Shown here piece by piece: positions 1 to 15,715 of a stretch of 64,000 bases of DNA (its first letter is position 1; every line of letters begins with the position of its first letter). Both the position numbers and the translations under genes were made by a program. Source of the DNA: Arctopsyche grandis (taxonomy: Eukaryota > Arthropoda > Insecta > Trichoptera > Hydropsychidae); the NCBI RefSeq assembly GCF_051622035.1, contig NC_135359.1, positions 16,367,501 through 16,431,500 on the forward strand, given 5' to 3'. The notes under the pieces were generated by a model. It worked only from the letters and a program-made list of their open reading frames with translations. It was not told the DNA's origin and ran no database searches.

Positions 1-1289
1 AATGCTGTAATAATTTAAGGTTTATCGCCACTGACCAAAACAAACAACGGTACGATTAAGTTTAACTTTAAAATATGTAAAATTAAATCATTTAAGCTGA
101 TTTCATGGGTAAATTAATCGAAGTATTATATTTATCTGCATGATAACTACTCAACAGAAAAATATTATATTCAAATACATTATACCTTACCACAACGACA
201 CCAACTGAATATTAACGAGCAATAATCCAAAATCTCACCACAATCGATTTAAAATTTACGAAATACAAATTTGTATAAAAATGATTTCCAACATAGCTAT
301 GTAGAATAACTTTCAAACTTGTGGCTACATACACGAGGACTTTCTTAACGAAATTGAATATAAAAATGTTTTCGAATGTAATAAATAAAATTTGATAGTG
401 TTAATAGACCTAGCTCAACCTAAGATACGCACTTTACAGTATACCTATATATCACGAAGCTTAAAAGGTATGTAAAGGAAACAGTCGGTGGTCTCACCGT
501 TCACGAGACGTCACACAGAGATCAGAGCGTATAAATCACGCTCACTTACATACTTAAAGGATTCACCTTGTCGCTTAGCTATCATTGGAAAATAATTATG
601 TATATTTTTTTACCTGAACGTGGGTCGAATTAGCAAAAGTGTGCTGTAATTTCGGATTTACCTGGGAACCCCCTCAGCTTGGGCTCATCTGCTCGAAGCC
701 GTCCCTCGAAACCGCCCCGGGAGACAATTTAATATAAATACAATCACAACACACGCGAGCTGCACACGTCGCTCTTGTTATTGTTTCCAACTATTTTTAC
801 CGGGCTACCAGAGATTTTACGGTTAATCGAAAGTAAATATTGGTCGAGAACCGAATTTTGCGCTATTAACATGTCCCCGACCGCGCAACCCAAAGTATAC
901 ACATGGTACATATCCTACATTGTATATATACAATATAAATATGAAAATAGACATTTTTATAATTGTATAAAAATCTAGACCTACTCCGATAGAGTAACTA
1001 TGTACATAGTGGTAAGAAACTACTCCAGAAGATTATAGCATAGAACTACTCCATTCGTAAAGGTAGGCTTTAAATCGATTTAAATCCTAGATCATCTCTC
1101 ATATTGTGATAATGCTTAAATCAATGATGATTTGAGACAAGGATAATGATTTGAAACAATAATAATTAGTTGGATTAGTGACTCAAATTCACGATAAAGT
1201 ATTACGATAAAATTATGCTAAAATGTATAAAATTTCGTATAAACATTTCTGTAAATAAAAAATAAAAGAAATTCAAATTATATATGTTA
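1..1289. other. AT-rich spacer, no gene seen
   Basis: I see no coding or repeat structure here. Positions 640-780 form a short GC-richer patch of apparently unique sequence. The small open frame starting at 775 has no recognisable features. Confidence 0.5.
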
Positions 1290-1907
1290 CAGTCCAAGTG
1301 TTCACTCCGGTTCGTTTATGAACATACTAGTTTGTTTAAACACGAACTATTGGTACTAATTTAAGTCTAACAGTCAGCTATCCTCAAAAGACTCACCAGG
1401 TTTCGCATGAAACTTTTAGCTGTCAGTACTTTGATTATTGGACATCAATGATATTGATCATATGAATACTTTGATTCTTATATAATACCAATTAATAACT
1501 CATTCACGAGAAAGATTAGATAATAGAGGTAGATATACTGTTCATCCAGTACCAGCTCCTTGATTAATCTACTAAAAATTAAAAAAATTGCCTTTGTGAT
1601 ATCAAAACGCCAAGTATTTAAAATGGAAATCCTATGGAAAATATATTATAACTTTGCTATAATTCTCGTTTCCGCCATTTTTTAAAACTGTAAAACCTAG
1701 GCTAATCATACATAGAGGATAAGCAAACGGTTGAGAATACTTAAAGTTATGCCAATAGTTTATGTATGAACAAATGAGTTCGTTTGTCAATTTATTATTT
1801 TTTGTACACTAAAACTGGCCAGATTGGTTCGTATATGAACAAACTTGCATGTTCACGAACGACCGAAATGTATATGTACATATATATGCATGTATGTGCT
1901 TGAACTG
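1290..1907 (+). mobile_element. TIR element, unclassified DNA transposon (non-autonomous)
   Basis: The ends are imperfect inverted repeats. The left end reads CAGTCCAAGTGTTCACTCCG and continues with GTTCGTTTATGAACAT. The right end, read on the minus strand, starts CAGTTCAAGCACA, carries a TACATA-type simple-sequence expansion, then CGGTCGTTCGTGAACATG. No transposase frame is present. A second copy in reverse orientation lies at 48715-48954 and shares the left end plus internal segments (around 1380-1430 and 1600-1680) but lacks much of the middle. A CAGT start fits hAT or Tc1/mariner. I do not see a clear target-site duplication, so the class stays open. Confidence 0.45.
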
Positions 1908-2115
1908 CGAGATAATCACAAAACAAATAAAGATCACATTTATGAAATAAACAAATCTTTATAAAACGATCCCTCCATACAGCAGTCAAATTGGGTAATT
2001 TCTTTATTCATCACCACATTCAAACGATTTTGTTTATATGTATGTATGTACATATGTATATACTTTGAATTCCGTAAATTGTTAGGTACATATGTACCTA
2101 TATATGAATATGTAT

Positions 2116-2505
2116 GCCAGCGTATGGCTTAACGGTAGCGTATGTATATGTTTAGCACCAAGTGATCAGTGGGTTCGATTCGCTATACTGCTGGTTGGAT
2201 TTGGGGGTTTTTTTACTCCAAATCGATCGTTTCTTATCAGAGTTTGCACATTTTATCTGATCATTGTTGAAACGGTTCCTTAAAATTGGCAAAAAATCAT
2301 ATTTCCTGCTGTCACAAATCATCTGTATTTATTGTATGTACAATTCATAAAAATTATGTACAAAATCTAAATCCAGTGATTTATGTAATAATAAAATGCT
2401 GCTTTATTTGTAATTAATTGTCCAGGAAGGCGCATTGGGGTCTTCCTGTCAAGCCTTCCTGGTATACATATATCTATGTAAAATAAATAAAATAAAACAA
2501 AATAT
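2116..2505 (+). mobile_element. tRNA-derived SINE, full length
   Basis: The head (2116-2195) folds like a tRNA. GCCAGCG pairs with TGCTGGT as a 7-bp acceptor stem using two G-U wobbles, and the T arm AGTGG-GTTCGAT-TCGCT is complete. Box A (TGGCTTAACGG, 2125-2135) and box B (GGTTCGATTCG) fit an RNA polymerase III internal promoter. A unique body with TCGATCGTTTCTTATCAGAG follows. The tail is a perfect 10-bp hairpin (arms 2422-2431 and 2453-2462, 21-nt loop) ending in an (AATAA)-type tract. The 3' hairpin matches the one at the end of the LINE at 50061-52265, so that LINE group is the likely enzyme source (inference). A 5'-truncated copy lies at 34230-34605. Confidence 0.8.
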
Positions 2506-3180
2506 GTGCATACACTTTTGAATAAAGAATATATTAATTGAAATAGCTAGACAATCAAACAATTTATTATAATTTTATTCGTGATTATCAAAAAATAAAT
2601 TACATTTCAAAGATGACACTTAATTTCGGTTATCTGTCATTCCGATCCAATATTATTACGTGCCGCGTTCTGATCTAAGCCTGCGATAAGGAAACGAATT
2701 CGTTCAAGCGTCGACAAAAAACAGTCCATCCTAAAAAAAAAAAACAATAACTAAATGTGATCCTCAAACTTTGTAAAACTGTAAAATATTCTGCGCCTCG
2801 TAGATAATACACAAGCCAATAAATAAACCCACCCGCCCCGGTATAAACTGACAAGTCGCCTTTTTAACGAAAACGCGATCACCTGCTGCCAAAATTATAC
2901 CCGGCGTTTTAGCGGATCGTCGGGTAATGGGTTCGTGACTGGAAGAGCGACGTTCTGGAAGGGAAAAAAAGCAAGAAGTGGAAGAGCCATCCTCGAAAGA
3001 GAACTTTGTAACATCCCGCGGCGTTTAAGTAAAAAACACAAAGCTCTCGTGCGCCGCAATCATCTTTTGTGCCGGCTGAAAGCTACCGCGAAAAAAGCTC
3101 GTTTTTTATTTCGCATCAAATGTGTCATCTTCTTTAGGTGTGATCAAAGCTCCACTACTCAAACGTCAATATACCGAAGA
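2506..3180. other. Spacer with GC-richer unique island
   Basis: 2510-2800 is AT-rich. 2830-3180 is GC-richer unique sequence with an 87-codon open frame from 2935 (many Lys/Arg, no recognisable domain). I do not call it a gene: it has no splice context, start context or family match. Confidence 0.4.
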
Positions 3181-3181
3181 C

Positions 3182-3245
3182 TAGCTGACCCACAGTAAAC
3201 GTTATATTATACAACGTTACAGGGGATTTTGGAAAGGTTCGCTGT
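3182..3245 (+). repeat. Fragment of the ACTAGCTGACCC repeat family
   Basis: It starts ACTAGCTGACCC and is followed by GTAAACGTT and ACAACGTTACAGGGG. The same kind of start, ACTAGCTGATCCCGGC, occurs at 56855. Sequences of this type are widespread in insect genomes. The transposon class is not evident from this fragment. Confidence 0.4.
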
Positions 3246-3780
3246 GTTCAGACGTTAAACACTTAGATGTTTTAAACTTCAAATTTATTTATACATATAT
3301 CAACATTATCCTCAGTAACTTGCATACCTGTATTGTGAAGACCATTGGAATCGTTAATAGTTTCATTTATTGCGGGTCATGTTTTAATCAAAAGTTTCAT
3401 ACATTTTTTGCATAACTTTGACGCAATACTATGAACTGATTGTAACCAGGTCAACTCATTAATTATAGATAAATGTTAGAAAGCGTCACTGCTCTATTTT
3501 AAGATATTATTGCTTTAGATTTATAGCGAATTTAAATGCTATCTATATACTTTTACAAATAGACATATGTATGTAGTTCTTTATCAAAACTACATCCAAA
3601 TTATAATACCTATATATATATAATATATTATAAAAATCCAAATTATATACTACACATCCAAATTATGTATGTAGTTGGAGTAAATATACAAAAAAATGAA
3701 TAAATTTTTGATGAAAAGATACTAACGTTTCATATAACTTTGATGCAAGGTCTGACTTTATCACAGAGGCAACGCAATAC

Positions 3781-4302
3781 ACTAAGCAACAACAAAAAAT
3801 CACGTTTTTTACATACCTCCTTTACGTTTCAATTCAGGAAAAAGTTTGCCTCTTATCCGATCGTTTTCATACTTTGCCATATTGCTCATTTTGGTCATCA
3901 ATATAAATAAATGGATCCTCCAACATTACGATGGTGCAAAAATAGCGTGTAAGACGCGTTTGATATCTGCCCGGCGAGATAATCGTTGACGTTTATCCAT
4001 CGTTTGTTTATTAGCTTTAAACATACATAGATGGCGGTAGTAAAATAAAATTATTGTTTTTATTCAAATTAATAATTAGTTAAGCGGATACTGTACAATA
4101 TTTACCCATTGTAATAAGTTCGCCCATTATATTCGAATGATTTTTGTTGATTTGTTCTCGTTTATAAAATATGAGCGTTTAAAAAAAAAGCGCAATTTTT
4201 ACAGTTTTTTGAGTTTTTCAGACTTTAACTCAAAATTTAATATTGCTGTACCAAAAGCAAGTATTGGAATCGATAAACATATGTTTTTTCGATTGATAGT
4301 GA
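3781..4302 (+). mobile_element. TA-flanked TIR element (family B), copy 1
   Basis: The left end reads CACTAAGCAAC followed by AAAAAATCACGTTTTT. The right end, TTTTTTCGATTGATAGTG, is a decayed inverted copy. The better preserved right end of the copy at 37280 is GATTTTTTGTTGCTCAGTG followed by TA, and this copy is preceded by TA, suggesting TA target duplications. Internal landmarks shared with the other copies are CATACCTCCTTTACG, TCTTATCCGATCGTTTTCAT and TTTTGGTCATCAATATA. No transposase frame is present. Confidence 0.55.
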
Positions 4303-4599
4303 ATTATTATTAGCTTAAAATGATTATAATTCATTATCTAGCGAATATTAAAAGTCAAAAATATACTTTTTTTTACACATTTTTCCAGTGTTTATTATGC
4401 ATTTATTGGCCCAGTTTTATTTATTTCTACGTTCACAAAGATTGGTTATCTATTTTTACTTTATCTATGTACGTAGTAACAATAGGTGAAGTTTTGTTAT
4501 CATGCGAAAATTCGAACTCATTTATAATCTAATCGTACTAATTCAATTGGTAAATGAAAGCACACATAATACATACTTACACACCTACCAACTATAAGA

Positions 4600-4810
4600 A
4601 TGTTCTATACGTTTGAGTGCAAATGTAGGAAACTCACATTTTGGGTTTTCAGTAAGGCAAAAGTTCTACTTCCGATTGTGATATTTCGTTCATAATTTGT
4701 TTGTTGCTTAATATTACCACAATGATTATAATCATAAAATATCAGGAAAATTGAAATAATTTTTAATTATGAAATATTGTTTAAAATAAATGCTGCTAGA
4801 TAATGTAAAA
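4600..4810 (+). repeat. CTTCCGGTT repeat family A, 5' fragment
   Basis: Similar to 43950-44220: both have GCAAATGTAGGAAA, then CAAAAGTTCTACTTCCG, ATCATAAAATATCA and TGAAATATTGTTT in the same order. Only the family's start is present here. In the longer copies at 35.1-36.4 kb and 43.9-45.0 kb, family A lies directly upstream of family B rather than downstream as here. Confidence 0.5.
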
Positions 4811-6158
4811 ACCATTTCAAATTTCCAATACATACATACAGATATGTATATATAAAAGGAGGTTTTAATGCGCGTCAAGTTTCTTCACCTCAGCTGCTAT
4901 GAATATTTGCTATTGAACAATATCTAAAGTGGATTTTGAACTTAAGCGCTTACGTAGTTTCGAATAGTTAGCTATCTGCAGATCGGACGAGCGGTTAATA
5001 AAATCATACAGTTAATTAGTATGACCCGACAAGCGCTCCATGCGAAATTAATAGCGCAAATGTGGCGAATGTTCGAAAGCACGTATCCGCAGAGGTTTAG
5101 GTGCAATATTAAGGAGGCGATAGCGGGCAAGAGGTTAAGTCGGGGCCCTCTCCTAAGTGGGCCTAATCCTTTTTATTTGGGTTGGGCCGCCGGACGAAAG
5201 CCGATTGCAGACGGCCGTTAATCCGTGCCGTTATCGGCTGATAGCCTCGCCAACGGCATTACAACCCTTAAGCTGCCCGGGGGTTACTTTTTAATCGGGG
5301 ATCTTCCTACAACCTCCCAGCCTCCCTCCCAACCGTTCCCAATCGCTCGACGCCTGCATTGACTCTTTCGCACGCTTAAAATTTTATATGAAGATTCGGA
5401 TTACGTCTACGGTTGCAATGTCGATTTTATTGCCGAGCTATACTCAAACTACGGCTAAGCTTAAACGAAGGTGGCTTTAGTATCTTGATTCTAGAGATTT
5501 CAGCGTTCCAGTGAGGCTTAATCAATTTTCTGATACATTTAATTCATTAATTGAAATTATTTACTCTTTATCAAGATGATGGGGATGTCATCTAATTTTA
5601 AATTGTATTAAATTTACCGCTGATTCTAGCTTTTTGCTGGTGATCTTCAAAGTTGCATTTGTGTGAAGGAGATGAATTGAAGATAGCATCTAAACCAAAT
5701 GACAACTCCATTAGTCAAACTGTTGCCTTGACAGGAAAACGCATCTCGCTAGATGCTTTGCACTATGTAGTACATACATAACATACATATAACATTTGTA
5801 TGAAGGTATGTATGTACATATGAACCGTTATATTTGACATTGGCGGAAGTTTAATTTTCAGTTAAAAAACACTATTTCTGCTTGACTTAATTCACAAATT
5901 GTTATCACTGCTATTATTTTCTTTAAATTTTTTTTATTTATTTTATTATTATAATAAATTCATAAAAATTAATAAATAATAACAATAACAGTGTGACCCA
6001 TAATAACAATCCCATTTTAATTAACTCCAGAATCTCAGAAAAGTACAATTATTACAGGCCACCAGTATTTTTAAATATTGTTAAACGCAAATCATTATAT
6101 TAAATGTTTTGGGAAATATTTCTCCAAATTAAGAAAAGTGGACTAATGCCACTTTCAA
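4811..6158. other. AT-rich spacer with unique GC-richer island
   Basis: 4990-5400 is a GC-richer unique block (CGGGGCCCTCTCC, GGGTTGGGCCGCCGG) with only a 66-codon chance frame. The remainder is AT-rich with short TACATA runs. No gene seen. Confidence 0.4.
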
Positions 6159-6315
6159 ATGACTTATGACTAAAGCCCGGATAACCATCATGCCGTTCAT
6201 TGTTCAAATGTTGTAAATGCATTGTTTAAGGTTTGCCGAACCTTTTTTACAAAGCATTTACATCGATTGAACAATACGCGGTGCGTTTTGGGTCCGTACT
6301 CTACTTATGACTCAT
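6159..6315. mobile_element. Palindromic foldback element (MITE-like)
   Basis: A long imperfect inverted repeat is centred near 6236. The inner arms are ATTGTTCAAATGTTGTAAAT and ATTTACATCGATTGAACAAT, followed by AAGGTT...AACCTT around a TGCCG loop. The outer arms ATGACTTATGAC (6159) and CTACTTATGACTCAT (to 6315) also pair in part. There is no coding capacity. It looks like a decayed palindromic MITE. Confidence 0.55.
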
Positions 6316-8923
6316 CACTTTACAATGACTTTTTAGACTTATGCTGACATGTTTGAATTTAATTCAAACAAGTGTATTTTCTACACGTTTCCATGTACTA
6401 GTATGTGCATATGTATGTAATAGAAATTTCGATTGATTTATTCAGAAAATTTGCCTAAACTCCTTAGAATATATAAAGTTTTAAAATAATTTCAACATTC
6501 AACGATTTATCTTTATAGTCGAAATGAGCGTGACATCTGCTTTGACAGTCGTTTTATTCAGTGAAATTTTTTTCGCTTTCTTTTCTCACGATCCTGAAAA
6601 ACTTTGCGAGTAAATTATTTGGATTTGTGAAATTATATATTAAATATCGAATTTTGTACAACTCTCATTTAAAAAGCAGCTTTTGAAATGTGAAAGTTTT
6701 GTTATTATATAGTTTGAATAAATGAAAACAAATAATTGATGACCGTAATATCAGTTGAGAATTGCTTATAGTTAATCGAAAAATACATTTTGAGAATCAA
6801 GGATACACTGCATCCAAGTGATTAATTATCACTATACCATCGGACTATTCATCATCTGCTTCTATACAAATCCAATCCTATATTGCACAATTTTTCGCAT
6901 TTCATCCAGCAGCTTCATACAGATTCAAACGTATACGTATATTATTACACGTTTATACAATTATTTTTTTAGGTACAGGTAAAAAAGGATATACCCATTC
7001 ATATGCTATTTAAATAGGTCTACTTCAGTTGCCAAAGGTAGGGAGCACAACACGTAGTTTGAACATTTAAAATATAGGGGTCCTTTGTTTCGTGTATACT
7101 TATTTATTTTTTGTGCTTTCCAGGAAAAAATGGATCATTTATGACTGTCATTATTAAAAGGCAACCATTTATTAGTGAAAATTCCTTTTAATGCTGTGGG
7201 ACTGGCGAGGCATGTAAATATATAGTTTCGCCGCTCGGGATCGTGAGATTCGTACGCTAAACGGTGCGTCATAATTTTTACGAATTAAAAATATTGCAAA
7301 ACTTTTCCTGTTGCGGTAATGCGATAATAAATCAGGCACGAAAACACAATAATTACAAAAGAATCTCGCTTCATGAAATATCGGTTTGAATGTCCCAACC
7401 GTGTAATTTAACGCTTTTGAAATATTTATTCCTACCTATGTATGTATGTATGTACGTGTATATGACCAATTTTAATGGATATTTCAAAACTATTATTATA
7501 ACTTCTGAATCTGTTCCCCTGCACTAGTGCCTGCTCTGCGCGGGCGTGCCAAATCAGTAAGCACCGTATTGGAAAAATAATAAATGTCATCGTAAATTAC
7601 GATTTTATGTTTGAATATCATTATATTGGCAGACGAATTCGATTCGGCAATCGAAATATGCAGCAGAAACTTTATACACGCATATCGAACTATGAATATA
7701 AATTGGTCCGCTCACGCTCGAAAGACTTAATTACGTGCCAAAAATGTCGATGTGCAAAAAAACATATTTGCCGAAATACAAGGGTACGTAAACGACTTTG
7801 GCAGACGTCATACTCTTTTATTAACCATTTAACACTTAGTGACCTTATCGACAAAATACTTGACGTAAAAACTTTAGCTACTAAATTATGTACATATATG
7901 TATTTACCTACATAAATACATACATACGGCAAATGTTATTTTTTAAATTTCTATTTATTCTAAGAATAATGCATTTTACATACACACGTGTAATATATGT
8001 ATGTAATTACATTTTTTCATATATCCGGAAGTAAAGAAGTGGTAATAAAGAGTCGTGTGAATTAGGATGCATATGAGAGAATGAACGCCGTTTTACAAGC
8101 TTTTAATAAAAACTAATACTAATAACAGAATGAAACTTGAAATGAAAGTTTCACTCTGTTAGTTCAGTGACATTCCAGAACATCAAAAAATTGTGATTTG
8201 ATTTTGAACCATTTCTACTCTCTAGGTCGCTTTTAAATCTTGTCGTCATACGGGGGCCAGCTAACATTCAGGTAAACTAATGTCTCTGACATGAAGCTAG
8301 AGGAGTTTAATCATTAACGAACTGATTAAAAATTTCATCGGAATCTCGTGTCAAATCGAAACGATGACAGCTGGCTATCCAAACACGTCTGTCTGCCACC
8401 CCTTCACAACTCACAGGCAAACAATTAAGCGTCTCATATAAACTTAATATTACAAGCTCTTACACTTTCTCACATACATTTTCAATTCACTAATAGATTA
8501 AATAAATTAATATAGTGGTGATATTCGAATTCCAACTATTGAAGTGTTTTGGCCAAATCCTAACCTAGCGAGAGTGGTGTGGACTGTAGAGTGATGTTCT
8601 GAAGCGTCCACACTCTTCATTGGAAGACCAATATATGTAGGTTGCGATCTTCAGGAATGAGAGTATCAACAAGAATATATTTAGGATCAAGACTATTTGC
8701 TGCCGGGCAAGCCTACGTGACATTATCAGAGTGAAACTACTAAATATACTACACATTAAAGAATTAGACTGCTCTAACTTAAGTGACAAAAAAATTGTAG
8801 AACTAAAATTCTACAAAAAATTGTAGAAAAAAGCTTCTTATAAGTGTTGAAAAATAAGATGACAATATAAAAACGAAAACGTAAAGTATTAGAAGATTTT
8901 TTTATATGACTAATTGTATCAAC
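6316..8923. other. AT-rich spacer, no gene seen
   Basis: Mostly unique AT-rich sequence with TATGTA runs near 7440 and 7880-7990. The open frame 7607-7915 (Cys/Arg/Lys rich) overlaps an equally long opposite-strand frame and has no domain I recognise. A short hairpin (15-nt arms, one mismatch, 8124-8138 with 8146-8160) is listed separately. Confidence 0.4.
8124..8160. repeat. Short inverted repeat
   Basis: Arms AACAGAATGAAACTT and AAGTTTCACTCTGTT pair with one mismatch around a 7-nt spacer. Origin unknown. It may be a remnant of two transposon termini. Confidence 0.5.
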
Positions 8924-10060
8924 AATACCACTGGCTGAAGAAAAATATCTTCGATCAATGTGTTTTTTCCATTCACCATTGAACACCAAGATGATGTAAA
9001 GTCTAATGCACCCAAAGAAGTGTGGAGCGCTGTATGCTCGGCATAACGAGGAGAGATAGGAAACGGAATACGTGGGTGAGAAGTAGTGATTCTGATTTCT
9101 CGATGATTTTCATTTCTCGAGATATAAGAATTCTCAATTTAACTTCTTAAATTTCTCGAGAATTCTCAAGAAATTTTGATAAATGAAAAAATATATATAA
9201 CACAGTAAAGTATCGTTTATTCGGCATTATTGGAATGTATTATAATATAGTATTGTAATGTTTTACATTTTGTATTGCATTTTGCCGATTCCCACGCCTT
9301 ATTTCTTCTTATTGAAGAGGTTTCTATAATCACCAAACCAAACATGACACCCTCAGCCGGGTAGAACAATGGAAATAGATAGTAATTTAATTTAATTAAA
9401 ATACAAAAATGTCAGGTAAAATTACATAATGATTATTTTGGGTAGTCAAAAGATATTGTTTGCGTATTTCTAAAGATTGACGCGTTTGCAATGTCCAGGT
9501 CAAAATGAGATAAAAATCAATTCAGAAAGTAGTCAAAATATGATAAGAAAAGAACATGTAAGATAAGGCACGTTCGAAAGTTAGAAATTTGTAAACAATT
9601 TTTCATCATTCCCAGACCTCTTATTTAAAACATTCTAAGAAGTATACACATTAGGTATAAACCCGCTCTTGCAAATGCAGCTTTATAAAGGGCAGTGGTT
9701 GTAACCTTTTTGAAAATATTCGACCAAAAAATATTTTTGTATAATTAAAAATGTTTTATAGAATTTTTCGAGAAATTAGAATTCTCAATTTGGCATTTTT
9801 TTCCAAAAATATTTCTCGAGAAGGAACACTAGTGAGAAGTGATACAGTGGAAAGTGTGAAGATATTGAAATGGCAATGGGCGGGTCACGTAGCTAGAATA
9901 ATGGGCAAAAGGGTGGACAAAAGAAATGCTAGAATGGTATCCAATAGAATCTTTAAAATGAAATAAAGAACATGTAGGGTGAGGTGGATAAATTTTGCGC
10001 AAAATAGGGAAGAATGAAAGCTTGTTGAAGAGGCCTTCATTCAGCAGTAGATGATGAGGA
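8924..10060 (+). mobile_element. RTE-type LINE 3' fragment, split by a hAT MITE
   Basis: 8924-9083 and 9832-10060 align with the 3' coding end of the RTE at 52535-54718 (TTCGATCAATG, GCATAACGAGGAGAG, TTGAAATGGCAATGGGCGG, AGGCCTTCATTCAGCAGTAG). The reading frame is broken by substitutions and indels, including a deletion around 8960-8985 that removes the segment after GATCAATGTG. The 3' end shows the RTE-family GATGA tract. The interruption at 9084-9831 is a later DNA transposon insertion. Confidence 0.8.
9084..9831. mobile_element. Non-autonomous hAT element with 8-bp target duplication
   Basis: The 748-bp insert is flanked by perfect 8-bp direct repeats GTGAGAAG (9076-9083 and 9832-9839). 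This is the duplication length of hAT transposons. Left terminus: TAGTGATTCTGATTTCTCG. Right terminus on the minus strand: TAGTGTTCCTTCTCGAGAAA. Both start TAGTG and carry TTCTCGAG-type subterminal repeats. No transposase frame is present, so it was mobilised in trans (inference). It is younger than the RTE fragment it interrupts. Confidence 0.85.
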
Positions 10061-10159
10061 TGATATGTAAATAGATACATATCTACATACGTAGAACATA
10101 GCCAGATATACTTAGATACATATATGTATGTATATGGACTTGTGTCGCACAAATTGAAG

Positions 10160-10171
10160 TTTATTTTTATT
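10160..10171 (-). promoter_or_regulatory. Candidate poly(A) signals for the serine protease
   Basis: Two AATAAA hexamers on the minus strand (10160-10165 and 10166-10171) lie about 190 nt past the protease stop codon. The position is plausible. In AT-rich DNA such hexamers are common, so this is weak. Confidence 0.3.
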
Positions 10172-10356
10172 TTAAATTCATTAAACTAATTTTTGTAAAA
10201 TTTACATACATACATATGTACATTTATATTTTTACAACCTTTTTCAATATCAACTTAATTTTAATATCGACTAAGCTGAAATCGGTCCTTTGTATCTTAA
10301 AAATTATGTGTTCAATAATTTGTTTCTCATTCTTTGTTGAATCTTAAATTTTGAAA

Positions 10357-11832
<1,476 letters not shown>

Positions 11833-11839
11833 ATTGAAA

Positions 11840-11872
11840 ACTGACAAATATATTGAGAATATATTTTTTAAA
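11840..11872 (-). promoter_or_regulatory. Candidate core promoter of the protease
   Basis: On the minus strand TTTAAAA (11866-11872) starts 30 nt upstream of the A in TCAGT (11840-11844), the arthropod initiator consensus. The ATG follows 10 nt later. Spacing fits a TATA-Inr promoter with a very short 5' leader. The surrounding AT-richness makes chance matches likely. Confidence 0.35.
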
Positions 11873-12320
11873 TACAATTTCGGATAACACCACTTGAAAT
11901 TGAAATAAATCTGTTTTAAATTAAATCATAGTGAGTATATGTATTTGTGTGTACTATCAATTATCTATTGCTTTATTTCAATTTAAATCAAAATTTAATT
12001 TGCAATGAAGATTCACATATGATTTTTAATTTAATGATTTGATTAAAAAATTATCCCAAATATAGTGCTTATATTTTAACATTAACTTGTGTACCACTTT
12101 TAACTTCAAAATGGTCACTGTCACTGTTTTACATCTGAGTCAACAACGTGCAAAACAGACAGAATAAATACTAAACAAATTTACAATCACCTACTGTTAT
12201 ATCCAAACTTATTGCAGTAAAGGAAATATTGGGAATTTGATATAATTAAATTGAAGCATGTATAATTTAAATATTTTACATACATACATACATATGTACA
12301 TATGTATAGGTCTGTAATAT
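11873..12320. other. AT-rich spacer upstream of the protease
   Basis: No coding sequence seen. There are TACATA simple-sequence runs at 12280-12307. Any distal regulatory DNA of the protease would lie here. Confidence 0.4.
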
Positions 12321-12362
12321 CAGGAAGGCCTAACAGATAAAATTAATACGCTTTCCTGGCCG
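12320..12362 (-). repeat. LINE/SINE 3'-tail hairpin remnant
   Basis: Read on the minus strand: a 9-bp stem (arms 12321-12329 and 12350-12358, one G-U pair) with a 20-nt loop starting GTATT. It resembles the tail hairpins at 2422-2462 and 52203-52243. The rest of the element is not recognisable. Confidence 0.45.
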
Positions 12363-12364
12363 AT

Positions 12365-15366
<3,002 letters not shown>

Positions 15367-15454
15367 TAGCTCAATGAAATAATAATAATGAATTAATTAA
15401 TACAATAAAAGCATTTTGTGAAATACATATTTTTTATTTTATTCAATCAATCAA

Positions 15455-15715
15455 TCATGCACACTAATCTTACAGATCGCTCCAATGCGAAGAGTGTACT
15501 ATAAATATACATAATTATTATATATTTTACATTAAACATTGTAAGCAGTATACAAGGTAAATATGATCAACATCCACAGAGACATCTATGGAGAAATTTG
15601 CAGCATTTATAGAAATCGAGATGCTGAATAATTGGAATTTTGCGAGAGAGGTAGGACAGGGATGCCAATTTGTAGGAGCCGTTTCAATGAAAATTAGGTA
15701 AATTGCCAGTCACAT
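15455..15715 (+). repeat. Unclassified interspersed repeat (family C), copy 1
   Basis: It shares with 42880-43704 a series of blocks in order: CAGATCGCT, GACATCTATGG, AATTTGCAGCATTTAT, ATGCTGAATAA, GATGCCAATTT and GAAAATTAG/CAG plus AAATTGCCA. This copy lacks the RTE insertion found in the other and so serves as the empty site. Confidence 0.6.

Noticed and set aside
2116..2195. Functional tRNA gene
   Set aside because: The fold and boxes are tRNA-like, but it continues into a SINE body with a hairpin and A/T tail, the anticodon arm is poor, and the body recurs at 34.2 kb.
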